From Dromaius novaehollandiae (Eukaryota; Chordata; Aves; Casuariiformes; Dromaiidae): 64,000 nucleotides of DNA. How positions within the stretch are numbered: the first letter of the stretch is position 1; each line of letters starts with the position of its first letter. Position numbers and translations under genes: made by a program. The notes under the pieces were generated by a model, which worked only from the letters and a program-made list of their open reading frames with translations, did not search any database and had not been told where the DNA came from. Of this stretch, positions 13,213 to 24,300 are shown piece by piece. The stretch is taken from assembly GCF_036370855.1 (NCBI RefSeq), contig NC_088099.1, forward strand, positions 27,557,501-27,621,500, in the 5' to 3' direction.

Positions 13213-13392
13213 AGCCACTTTTGTCTCCGGGCCTTCAGCTGAGCTCAGGGGTTCGAGTACAGGTGTAGCCGAGGGTTCGGGTTAGGGTTAGGGTTAGGGT
13301 TCGGAGAGTGATAAAACGTAGAGCTCCACATGGGTTTGTGCTGCAAAGGCCTCGCCAGAGGACATGCGGTGCTGCACCAGCTCTGCTCCCTC
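13213..13392 (+). repeat. Array unit 5 (180 bp)
   Basis: Tract 13272-13304 with TTCGGG followed by three uninterrupted TTAGGG. The hairpin block has decayed (gctccacatgggtttgtg), marking the transition to the diverged right half. Confidence 0.9.
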
Positions 13393-13571
13393 AGCAACTT
13401 TTTCTTGGTGGCCTTAAAAGGGCAGGTGCATTCAGGTCCTCGCCTCACCTGAATTTAGGTTTAGGGTTAGGGTTTAGGTTAAGTGAGCGATACAGTCTAC
13501 AGCTTCACTTGGAGTAGGGCTGAAAAGTGCTTGTGAAAGAACATGCAGTGATGCACCAATATTGCTCCAAG
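13393..13571 (+). repeat. Array unit 6 (179 bp, diverged)
   Basis: Clearly homologous by order of blocks ('agcaactttttc', 'ttggagtagggctg', 'aacatgcagtgatgcacc') but with many substitutions. Tract 13454-13482 has two TTAGGG flanked by TTAGGT. Confidence 0.85.
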
Positions 13572-13740
13572 GGCAATTTTTGCCTGTGGGCCTCGAATGG
13601 GGTTGGTGTGTTTCAGTATCAGTCCCCACTTGAGGTTATGGTAAAGGTTATGAGATCAATAAAGGCTAGAGCTCCACGTGAAGTTGGGCTGCAAAGGGCT
13701 TGCCAAATGACATGTAGGGCTGCACCAAGGTTGCTCCCAG
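13572..13740 (+). repeat. Array unit 7 (169 bp, tract lost)
   Basis: Keeps the start block, 'gagctccacgtgaagttggg' and the end block, but the telomere-type tract is reduced to 'gaggttatggtaaaggttatg' (from 13632) with no exact TTAGGG. CACGTG at 13675-13680. Confidence 0.85.
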
Positions 13741-13875
13741 GGCAACTTTTGCCTTGGGGCATTACCAGAGGAAGTAGGTTCAGGTTCAGCCCCCACCTGA
13801 GATTAGGGTTAAGGTTAGGGTTTGAAAGTCAGTATAGCCTAGAGCCCCACATGGAGTGGGGCTGCCGAGAGCATT
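13741..13875 (+). repeat. Array unit 8 (about 135 bp, 3'-deleted)
   Basis: Two TTAGGG in a short tract (13803-13823). It has the longest hairpin of the array: AGCCCCAC 13843-13850 and GTGGGGCT 13856-13863, 8-bp arms with a 5-base loop. The 'gccatgccaaaggacatg' end block is missing. Confidence 0.85.
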
Positions 13876-13905
13876 AACTTTTTCTTGTCACTCAGGGCTT
13901 GAATG
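13876..13905 (+). repeat. Remnant of a ninth array unit
   Basis: 'aactttttcttg' followed by 'cagggcttgaatg' matches the start of units 6 and 7, after which similarity is lost. This marks the decayed right edge. Confidence 0.6.
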
Positions 13906-15219
13906 CACTTTGCTGCCTATCATCTCATTATCATCTTCAGAGATTAAGTTAATATTAGGCCATTGGAACATAGTGGAACATACTTTCATGGGTCATGTGA
14001 ATTTAATGTAATCCAGAAGCTGTCCTGACTCCTGAAAACTGGTTCCTTCCAGATACTTTGAATTTTTTTGAATCGCCAAACACATGGTTGAAATGTTCTG
14101 TTCAACAGGACATCAAGGAAGAATATTCGGGGCTCTGTTTCCCACTTGCCTAACTGTTCTGCTAGTCTAACTAGTCAGGAAGAAAAAGGATGTGAATTCA
14201 GGAATTTTCATTTAAAAAGGAAATCCAGATGCAAACATAGACGCATACGTGTACATGTACATATTAATTTTGCATGTTGGCAAGGTCTTACTCTTCTAAG
14301 GCATGAATATGCTAAAAATATTCATTCTGTTTGAGCTAGTCCCCTTTTGGGGTTCTATTTTTTATCCATTTTGAGATTAAGGTATGAAAATAGCTGGCAG
14401 AAAACTCCACGTTTGTTGGCAGTTAAACTGTATAAAATACAGAGGGCTATTAAAAATTGATAAAGGATAGTGTAAATAAGTTTATTTTTAATAAAACAGC
14501 CCTGATTTTCCTATGGCAACAGTGTGGAGCCTGGATAATTTGTTTACAGTTTTTAAATCAGAAAATTATGAAAGAATGAAAGAACAGTATCAACATCTCT
14601 GGAAACAAAAAGAACACTTTGGAAGGATTTTTTAATTTAAAGTCTTGATTTTGGATAGTAACCTGTTACACAACAGTATTAATTGCTTAATAAACAAAAG
14701 CCGTTTCCACCGTCAAGATTATATCCTTTTTTGATGCCATATGACTGATTCAGAAGACCTACAAGCATTGTAGATCCATTTTATTTTCTTCATAATCTGA
14801 AGACAGAACAGCTTTTCTGAATCTACTTGTGTGAAATGCCATGAGAAAGATCATTTATACTAGAAATTGCATACAAACTAAGCCTATATCATAAAAATTA
14901 TAAGAAAATCTGCTAAGAACCTTATTTCAAAAGAAGTTTTTCATCCATTATATTATTCATAATCACTATTTGCCCACTATTGCAAAGTTTACATTTATAT
15001 TCAACTGGATATATTTAAAGAAAGTATTATCACTGATATTTTTAAATGCTTTAAGATAATTAGCAAATACTTGCCAAAGCAAATACAGTTATTTTGAATG
15101 TATTGTTGCACTTGCTGCAGAAAAGCAAATCTCAGCTCTAACTCTTCTTCAGTACTCTAATTAGAGTCATTTCCTGCAGACTGCTCAGCATGCTGAGCTT
15201 CCCTTGTAGACAATTAGGC

Positions 15220-15275
15220 ACAGGTGTATAAGTGGGAAATCAATGGAAGCTCCTGACCTAAATATCCTTTCAAAA
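15220..15275. repeat. Possible ancient sauropsid repeat relic
   Basis: 'gtgggaaatcaatggaagct', then 'cctgacctaaatatccttt', recalls a widespread old sauropsid motif (caatgggagttaggcacc, then taaatacctttgaggatct). Short and diverged; family name not assignable by eye. Confidence 0.35.
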
Positions 15276-15654
15276 TACAGACCTGATAGTTTTCTAGCAG
15301 GTCCATGATAGGATGTTCATTCTCAGTTCTCCCTGTTAAGGATGCCAATCTGAGAGTCAACAGTTCCATTTGCAAACAGATAACTGAAGAATGGTGATGT
15401 TTTAGTCTGGTTTCATTCTCGTCATCAGACTTGTCTATCTCCCTTACTGTCTTTCAGACTTTTTTGCTACACTGTTCAAGTGTTGCCAGCCTCAGGGATT
15501 CACAGCCATAAGTCACTTTCCTCCTCAGGCCAATAGGCTGGAGATAAACTTTACAAAGAATGTGTGAAGTTAAAATACCAAATGATTTTAAAAGTATCTT
15601 CTAATGCTTATACCTTTTTTATCTTAAAATTCATTATTTTTATGTAAAATGCAT

Positions 15655-15735
15655 ATTTTGGACATCAGGATACCTGATTCAACTGTCTAATGTTTGCTGT
15701 GAGACCCTTTTGAAACTTCTTCAGGGTTGCTTGAG
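15655..15735 (+). repeat. Possible MIR-like relic
   Basis: 'catcaggatacctgattc' followed by 'tgctgtgagaccctttt' and 'gcttgagctccatc' weakly resembles the middle of a MIR-type element (caggagacctgggttc, then tgctgtgtgaccttggg). Low confidence. Confidence 0.22.
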
Positions 15736-17680
15736 CTCCATCAACCACTACTATTGCTCTTATAGATCAGCTAAACAGCTACTCGGGGAATGAGATGATC
15801 CCACATGGCTGGGGCCTATCAAAGGCACCCTATGCAAGCAGCCACACCAAATCGCTTTGAAAGCAGGAAGATACCATCAACATGGCTGCATCCAATGGGC
15901 TGTCCCAAATGCTAAGTCACCACAGCACCAGACCTTATTGGAAACTATTGCTAAAATCCAGGAGCAAAAGAGTAGTAGACTAATGGGCACAAAAAAGGGC
16001 ATGGAGATCAAGTATGCTGCAAAGTCACAGTGTTTGTCACAGTGAGCGAATGAATGAGGGAGTGTGAGGTGGGAATGTTAAAAAATGAAACCTTAATCTC
16101 AAATAAACACAGTTCACTGTATACATCTGTTTTCCCATCTGCCTTGTTCATACTTCCCCAGGATCAAGGCTCCTTCTCTGCTTTGTCAGACATTCACCAT
16201 CAGTTTTTCTAAATTCCTTTGCCTAAATTCCTTTATTCCTTTTGCCACCCTCTCTTTCCACCTACTACAAATGAAATAATGAATCAATGACAAAATAATG
16301 AAGGAAAGAAAGGCAAAGATGCCAGAAGGTCATCTTATGGCAGGTTTTCCAGATAAAAGACTCTTCTGTCAAAAGTAAGTAGATTCTTGTGAAGAGAGAT
16401 TTTGATTGCTCTCCAGTGAGGCTCTGGTTTACTTAGAGTGCTCTTCCTCCATGACAAAGTGTAGACCCCAATAAATCCCAATTGATCAGATTACTGAAAG
16501 GAACTATGTAAAAATAGGGAAACTTAAATATAGTAAGGCAATTACATTATACCAAATTAATAAAGTCCTCAGGTTTATTCAGCTTGGAAAGTTTAACTAA
16601 CTTTCTGTCAAATGACTCTTGAAGCTGATTTGCCCTTCAAAGCTTAGTGGTCTGGGTACATGCTTCCAATCTAGGACCGTACACGGTGCAAACTGGCATT
16701 TGGCCCTGTGGTAATAAAACTGGCTCCTGAAATTTATTGCATTAAAAACAGATGACAGCATGTAGACTAATGACAAGTTGTTAGTGATTAGGTCACCTCC
16801 ACAATAAATGGTTTTGACAGGGAAATGGTTTATGTGCTGCTCCCTTGACAAGACACATATAACCATAAATGTGACATAAGAAAATATTTTTAGAGTACTA
16901 ATTCAATAAAAATGATTGATACAAGATGAGGCTAATTGGGAGTTTTGCCTTGGGCTTTGACTTCATGCAGCTATTAATGAAAAATGATCTGGGCAGATGT
17001 TACAATCCATTGGATTACGACAGAAGCCAAAAACTATCAATTTCAGAAAAAATCTGACTGTTTTTCTAAAGCTGACTTGTTCCATCTTGATAGATACAGT
17101 TTTGGACATCTGTGGGGAGCCAGCAGAGGGTAAAAGCCAAATCAGTAACTCTCAGTTCATAAATGTCTCCTCAGCAGGTGCATCACCCATTGTAATAAAA
17201 AAGAATTTTCGTACACAGACGTTTTAATTTCAAATGTTACTGACCACCAATAATGACCGAAGGGGTTCAGAAACTCTAAAAGCATTGCTGCTCCTGTTGG
17301 TCATATATTGATGTTCTTGCCTCCATGAGCATACATTCAAGAACACATTCACAACTCACACTAACATTGCAATGCTGGAACAAAGTGCTTGGCAGAAGGC
17401 TGAGGACAAAATATTCCCTTTTTTGCCTGGGTTCACTTTTGGTTCTCAGACTGTCCATGTCCATGCAGTGCCCGCTGTTCTTGTAATGGCCTGTACTAAA
17501 TGCATATATTAAGCACTGGTTTCCTTCTCTTTGTCTGTCCAGCTGAGTCTGAATAAATCAGCCTAAATAAAAAAAAAAAACAGTTGCAAACCTTTTGCCA
17601 GAGCTGATTGTTGAGGCATATATAGTTCTTGGAAGGGAATTTAGTATATTAAGATATAGATATGTTTGTTCATCTGCTTT

Positions 17681-17702
17681 TGTTGTTGTTGTTGTTGTTG
17701 TT
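17681..17702 (+). repeat. (TGT)n microsatellite, about 7 copies
   Basis: Perfect TGT/GTT triplet run of 22 bases. It explains the run of leucines in the short frame starting at 17662, which I do not regard as a signal peptide. Confidence 0.95.
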
Positions 17703-20700
17703 AATCTTAGCATGGTTCCATGAAGACAGTGCTGGCTTCGTGCACAGGAAGCCTGGGCTTTTCTCCTGGCTTCACTGCCATTCTGCTGTTATTTCTCACT
17801 TTCAACCTCCTACCTTTTGTCTAAGTAACAAACAATTTAGGATAGGATCTCCCTTTTACTCCACATCTGCATGGTGCCCAGAAATATGGGTCCTTGCTCT
17901 TAACCAAGTCTGCTAAGGATTCCTCCTCACTTGTCTGCTGGATCACAGCTGCAATGCAGCTGTGGGCATCCCACACACTCCATGTCTGCGATCCAGGGCT
18001 TGCTACATGTTTGATGATGATTCCTCACCTTCGAGCTAGAGAATGCTGGGGGTGTGCAGCGGTTCTCCTACTCAAGTGCTAGGCAGGTTTCTGATTGCTT
18101 GGCTTCCAAGCTGAGCTGCTGTCTGGCTGTCAGGGCTGGGGACCTATGGACACTACTGTAACAATAGCTGATGCATTTTGTCGGAAAGCTGCAAAATATA
18201 ATTTTTCTCTAAGTTCCTTCTCCCAACCTGTTACTGATAATACTCCATGCTGCAGAGAACCTACCTCCTCTTATGATTAAAGAGCAGAAATCATAAGGGA
18301 GTAGTAGTGTAGAAACAATTGCATTTTGGTAATAGTTTCCTGGAATACGGATGTCTTAACCCTGCATAAAAATCAAGCCATGTCTGTACAGATATGTACA
18401 ATATCTGTTACAGTGGCTCTGCCTTCACTTCTGTCATAAATAAAATCCTCTGGTGGGAGAAATGTTGTAAGGCTGACTTTTTGAGCATTCCACTTATCAT
18501 TCCTATTCCTTTTTACATTTTAAAAATATATTTTTTTACAGAAAAATAAATGATCAGGTAGTTTTTTCTTCAATTGCCTGAGACAATATTCTTATTCATG
18601 GTTTTTGGATAGTCTCAGCTCTAATGAGGTTTGGTTCTGAAAGACTGACTCAGAGATACTGAGCCTAATTCTCCTCTCTTTTAATTGGGGAAAGACCAAC
18701 TAAAATGAATAGAGCAACATGATTTTACCACTGATATCATGAATAGGAAATAAAGCTCTTCTAGTTGGATGATGAATAAACTTCTACAAAAGATAAATAG
18801 AGTCTACTTTAATACTTTGGAGTTATTCTTATTAGCTACGGGAAGTCCTGCTTAAATATACCTGAAACATCCCAGGAGATGTGGACACACTGGAGTGCAA
18901 GCAACCTGTTCCTGTAAGACTTGGCAGTCCTCGAGTGGAAAAAAGATAAACCAGGTTTTATGGAAATATATGGGAAGTAAATGGCCTTACATCATGGGAA
19001 GATGAAAGCATACTTGAAAGCTGCTTTGTCATCAAGAAGAAAGCAGCATTTTGGTGAGCATAACATGATACTCTGTCATCAAACTTCAGGCACTGATGGA
19101 CTTCGTTTCCTCTGGAGAAGGAGCAGGAGGGCAGGCTGGAATTACTATCATCTTGTGAATAGTGTTTCCTTTCTGCAGTTCCAAAATTGTTTAAACAAGG
19201 GAATAGCTAAAAAGAAAAATACATCTTCGTTTCAGCAAAAAAGCCAAACCATTTCCATTTACAAATACTGCTACAGGGCCTTAGGACTGCTGCATTTTGC
19301 ACATCTCATGACCTCCTTCCCACACTTTACACTGCAGGTGAATATCTTCCATACAGAATTGTTGTGAAAAGGGTGAGGAATATCCACAGCCTACCAAGAC
19401 TTCTATTCTAATCTGTGAACCTAGACTTCAAATCCAGTTGCACTTCATTCCTGTCCTTGAAACTGTAATATTTTGTTTTGGGTTGAAAGAAAAGGTTTAT
19501 TTCACAAGATAATGATAATTCTTGGCAATTGTAATATGGTGAGAGACCAGAATATTCAAACTTAGTTCAGGTTGAGCCAAAATTATTTTGATTTCAGCTA
19601 CCGTGAACTGAAAAAGCAATTATTGGCAGGATCCTGTTATAAATAGCTACTCTTTTAAGATCATAGATCATAATATTACAATCTTGACATCATAAAATGG
19701 TGCTATTAAACAGTATGGTAGCAATCCTTGACTTTGAATGTTCTGTTTTTCAAAAAATAGTCCTAGGTGTGCACCAAATATATAAATATTCAATGACAAA
19801 TGTTTCTGCTGGTTTCCTATTTTTGTCATCTTATTTCTTTTGCTATCTGATTCCTTGCATGTTTATCATGTGTTGCAAGCAAATGGTTGCAATGTCACAG
19901 ACTTGAAATGCCAGCATCTCTTGCAAAGTTATCACTCCTCTTTCAGGTGTGTTTTTTTCATGGTGAATGACAAATAAAGAGGTCCAGAGACAGCAGTTGA
20001 AGAGGAAAATAGAACTGGATGTGATTTTATTTAAGAAATATTTTTGTTTAAAATGCAAGTGGATGATGGCAAAAGTCGGTCTTTATTTGTTAAGCTCAGG
20101 CTATCTATAGTTACGGAGCTGTGCAGTGCAAGTCTCTCAGCACTGAGGAGGTATGTCTGCTCTGAAGAGCAAAGAACGGAACTATCTGAGCTGACACACC
20201 TGAGCTGGCTTCTGAAGGACTAGAAATAGCATTACCAAGGTTTTTGCATACTGCTGATCTGCCATTGCAGAGAGATTCTTCCCTTTCTTGATCCTTTTTT
20301 TTTCCACAGAATATATTCCATTTAATCAAAGAATATGAAAACACTTGTTTCCTAAGGTATGAACTCTAGACCCAGGATATGAGGGCAAGCATTTCATTTA
20401 TCCAAACTAAACCAACAGGGTAAAATTAGCACATAGACGAGTGAGAACATTGTTACTGAGTTTGTGCTTCACTTTTTTTTCTAAGTTGATGGTGTGAGTC
20501 ACTACCGCCCAGAAAGGGACAGGAGGCAGGAAATGTGGCAGATAGGCAGTTTCTGCGAGTTTCTGTGAGGGTGATTGCCATAAAGTATTGTCATTTACTG
20601 CAGGGTGACATGTCAGTCCCACTAGTCTTCACTTAGAGCTATAGTAGCTGTGTGTAGACCATGAAGATTTGTTTCTTCAGGCACTACTTTTCCTGATTCC

Positions 20701-20731
20701 AGAACAAACCCCTAAAGGTATGTTATGGGGA
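17703..20731. other. AT-rich noncoding stretch, no gene recognised
   Basis: The longest frame is 18981-19367 (+, 128 codons), with no recognisable domain and an atypical composition. Nothing else is supportable. Confidence 0.65.
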
Positions 20732-20792
20732 GTTTCTTTATTTTTCTTTTATTTTTTATTTCTTTTATTTTCCTTTTTCTTTTTCCTTTCCT
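20732..20792 (+). repeat. T-rich pyrimidine tract
   Basis: About 60 bases almost entirely T and C, with recurring ttttattt/ctttt words. It lies just before a diverged CR1 piece. It resembles a long polypyrimidine tract, but no exon is evident downstream. Confidence 0.85.
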
Positions 20793-20874
20793 ACCTGTAC
20801 CAGTGTTTTCTGCCTGCAAGCAGTTTGCAGATGAACTACAGCTACTGAGGGGCCACTGTGACCTTGTTCTTGGC

Positions 20875-21310
20875 CAAATGCTAGCTGGAGTTTCTCCATG
20901 ACCTGGAAAACACTATGGCATTTTTGCTGAAAAAATTTGCAGATGGCATAGATGGACAGAGTGGTAGATAATGCCGTGGATCATTTGCTAAGCAGGGTCA
21001 AATGCAGGTAAGCGTTTGACATGTCAAATATGTTTTGACAAAGTCATAACACTACAGTGAAATAATGTAGCTTATGCTATGGTCCAGAAAGACCATCCTG
21101 GAAAGAAATGGCTGCAAAAAAGGCATCAGGGTCATGGTGTACAAATGTATTCAGAGTAAGTAGTCTTATTTGGCACTGTGAATGAGAAAGCGAAGAGTCA
21201 TGGGATGCACAAACAGTTGAACACCTAAGAAGCAGTACTACTAAGAAGAGCTTGCAAAGTGCCCTTTCTGTGAAATATAGCATTTCCAGAGCACCGTTCT
21301 TGTCAGTAAG
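20875..21310 (+). mobile_element. Diverged CR1 LINE fragment (end of ORF2 region)
   Basis: The sequence follows the wording of the distal CR1 ORF2: 'gacctggaaaacactatggc', 'aaatttgcagatggca' (cf. aagtttgcagatgacacc), 'cagggtcatggtgtaca' (cf. tgggggtcctggtggaca) and 'catgggatgcacaaacag' (cf. cctgggatgcatnaggaa). Many substitutions and indels break every frame, so this is an old dead copy on the + strand. Boundaries are approximate. Confidence 0.55.
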
Positions 21311-24300
21311 CAAGAAAAGTTCAGTGTGGGAACCTGCTCTGTAGCAGCTGGAGATTTGCAGTAGATTTTGCTATTGTGAGTACACAAGAGAGAAGTTCAC
21401 TGTGCAGTAATATTGACTAAATATCCAGCCTCTTTAAGGCAGATAAGAGCAACACAGGAATATGCACCATGCTGAGGGGCACGGCTTAAAATGGAGGTCA
21501 AGGCTGTCATAGTTATAAGGTAATATCCATCCATGAAAAGAGTTGCTGGCTTTATTCTACTTTAAAAAGAAACTTGTTGCTACCTGACATATTGCCAGTT
21601 TCAACAGAGAGCCTGAGCACTGTCTGACCATGATTGACTTTCAGAAGCTGTTGAAGAATCTCTTTTCACCCAATCCAAACTAAACAATATCAGATTGAAA
21701 AATGCAGCAGAGATTGAAATTAAATGAAAACTACTCTCTTCCTAGAGTTTTTGCCTTATAAGTGACTATTGATTACTTATGAAGTATCTCATTATGTGCA
21801 TTAAACTTCTTACAGAACTTCATAGAAAATACTGAGTGCAGTGTTTACAAGGAGCTATAAGTTTATTGAATATTTTTGCCTAGTGATGGATGAAATAAAA
21901 CACTTAACTGAAGTCTCTCAGTTCATAGGAATTAAATAAAATTATGAGAAAAGGATGCTTGATTTAAGGAACTTCTGGACAGCTGGGTCCAAAGGCCACA
22001 GTACCATGAGCAATGAGCTTTCTGATCTGAGTGGGCTTTTGGTCTGATTAGATGTAGAAGCCTTCTGTCTGTATGTGTGTGAGTGTGTGTTTGTGTGTGT
22101 AGCCAAACCCTATGACACTTCATCTGGCAAACATCCTATTGGCATTAATGAAAGTTTGAACTGAGTGGTTCATCATGAAAAATAAAAATTCGTCTTTTGG
22201 AAAAGGAAACATTTTCCATTGTTTTCTTATTATTGTCCTTAAAGTGCTTAACATCACTGCACACCGGATTGTCCCAGTCTTAAATAGCCTAGAGAAGAGA
22301 TTTTGTTCCTGAGACACTAGATGTGTTCCTAGGGTACATGGCTTTGTCAGAGACTTTTTTGTGACTATAGCAGAAGAGCAGGAGGCAAAGTCTGTTGAAG
22401 ATGGCCATTCAATATCAGCTAATTTGTAAGCAGCCTGTGGACAGCTGACCAGTGGAGAGAAAGATCCATTTCAATGAGCAAGGCTGTACAAAGACCTTGC
22501 AGCTTTTTTCTTTTACTGGGAGAATTTGTCATGGCCTTATCTTCCAGTATTTTGGCACAATTCTGTAAGTTACATAAAGTATGAATGATGAGGTAAGAGA
22601 AAGCAGTACTATGGCATATTGCTGTATTTCTGATTTGCATTTAATCTTGGAATAGTAACATGAGGAAAGATTTTAGTTCCTTTGTGACCCAGAATGCCTG
22701 GTGAACATGAGACCTCCTGAGCACAGACAAATACTGGAGGTGAATAACTTTCTAACTTTGAATTACTGTTCTTCAGTAAAGCTTATAGATCAGGCCTTAA
22801 AGCCAATTACCTGTGAAATCAGTAATAAACCACTTCAATCTTAACTCAAGAGACTCCTGGGATTAAGTCTTTAGAAGGTCATCAGCAGAGGCATTTGTCT
22901 CTGTTCTGGCCAGGCCAATGGTCTATCATGTGAAGGATGTATGAGTCCCTGACAGGGAAAACTGTTGCTAAGTCCTGAAAGAATGAATTAAACAGTGCCA
23001 AATCTTACTGAAAATCCTCCAATCAGATACCTTTGTCAAAGGTACCAGTTCACTAAAGTCTTAACAAATAGATGGCAAAAGACAAACCTAGAGTAAAAAT
23101 ACTGTAGGGGCACTAGATAAAGATATTTATTTCAGGTACTGTCAAAGGACACTTTCTTACCCGTCCATTCAGCACTCTGTGTGGTGATGTGTGTACTTTG
23201 TCTTGTGCCATTGCTTCATAGTGACTCCAACCCTCTCACAGGAGTGGAGAGAGGAACATCCTCAAAGCAAGGGAAGCTTTCAAAGTTGCTGTAGCAGGCT
23301 GTTGGGTGCTGACAGTGGCCTCCTGGAGAAAAGAAAAAGTACTTCTCATTCTCTTGTAATTCAAACGGGAAGATCCACTTAACACTCAAGTGAGCAAGGA
23401 CTTCTACAATGTTGCTTCATGTTTTACAACTGAGTGATCTTGCTGGAGGCAAGACTAGGAATAGGAAATAGAATAGGAACTGAATAAATCGGAGTAAGAT
23501 ATAGGAGAATAGAGCTAGAAATGCCTACTTCTATCTAGACTATGTAAAAAGGTGGTCTCTTTGCAGCTGAAAGACAGTACCTGGTGGTTACTACTGGCTG
23601 ACTCCATGCTTTGGGTAAGTCGATCTCACAAAAAAGTGAGTTGAAAGTCAAAAACCTCTCCTTATCCATCTCTCAATTCTTTATACAAGCAATTAATACA
23701 CACACATTTCTTCTTATTTAGTGAGGCCTCGATTTCTGTCCTAAGGGTTTTTACTGTCAGTATAGAGTATCCGTGTGTATCTCGTGAGGTATGTGCACGG
23801 CTTTCCCACCAAAACATGGAGTGTCTCCCAATGCAGTCACCACAAGGCTCCACCAAAATGCTTGGGGAGGCGCACCTGTCCTCTTGGTGACAGGAGAATC
23901 CTGCACACAAAGGTACACACAGCCATTCCCTGCTGAGGGTGCAAGTCCTTGGGAGAGAAATTCAGGGTCAGCCAAACTGCTATAAAATGCAATAGAGCTG
24001 TTAGCTGATATTTTAAATGTCAATGAGACCAAAACCAATTTTCTAATCACAGTTTATTCTGCTTCCTTTCATTTTGTTGCTCTTTGATTAACTTTAGGGA
24101 TTTCTTGAGAGGCTTTTTTCACACATTTCTTCTGACATATATCTGATATATCTGATTTTTCTCCCTAGTGGTGAAATTTGCTATCAATATTTACATCACA
24201 TCTTCTACTACTAGTAATTTTTTCAATAGTCAGGAATACTCTGAGCAGCATAAAGGTGTTCTGCTTTAAACCTACTATGACATTTCTAGTTCAGGTCTGA

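Larger units (their letters stand above)
12505..13905 (+). repeat. Composite telomere-type minisatellite array (8 units + remnant)
   Basis: A 1.4-kb GC- and CpG-rich tandem array inside AT-rich DNA. Each unit has the same order: a start block 'ggcaacttttgtctctgg(g)', about 40 bp of variable GC-rich sequence, a TTAGGG-type tract, 'gagagtgataaagcg', the hairpin block AGCCCCAC-N5-GTGGGGCT (or a variant), then 'gctgcaaaggccatgccaaa', 'ggacatgcaccgctacac' and 'caagtctgctcccac'. Unit starts are 12505, 12673, 12832, 13016, 13213, 13393, 13572 and 13741. I count 19 exact TTAGGG hexamers on the + strand plus variants TTAGGC, TTGGGG, TTCGGG and TTAGGT. TTAGGG is the vertebrate telomere repeat, so this is an interstitial telomeric sequence, but one embedded in a higher-order unit rather than a plain run. 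Open frames here on both strands (up to 163 codons) arise from the hexamers and shift between units, since unit lengths are not all multiples of three. Origin from a subtelomeric repeat is inference. Confidence 0.95.
13906..17680. other. AT-rich noncoding stretch, no gene recognised
   Basis: Very AT-rich to about 15.1 kb, with no frame longer than about 90 codons. It holds two possible ancient repeat pieces (15220-15275 and 15655-15735, listed separately) and a 12-A run at 17569-17580. Confidence 0.65.

Noticed and set aside
12501..13268. Long overlapping open frames on both strands (up to 163 codons) with RVRV, LGLG and PNPN stretches
   Set aside because: They are translations of TTAGGG/CCCTAA tracts and of the repeated unit; unit lengths differ by non-multiples of three, so the frame shifts between copies, and both strands are open together.
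12505..13905. True chromosome end
   Set aside because: Only short, interrupted hexamer tracts occur, and more than 12 kb of ordinary sequence lies on each side, so this is interstitial.
12505..13905. CRISPR array
   Set aside because: Regular repeats are present, but units are tandem and homologous throughout with no unique spacers, and the genome is a vertebrate one.
17662..17916. Frame starting with a leucine run that mimics a signal peptide
   Set aside because: The leucines are the translation of a (TGT)n microsatellite.
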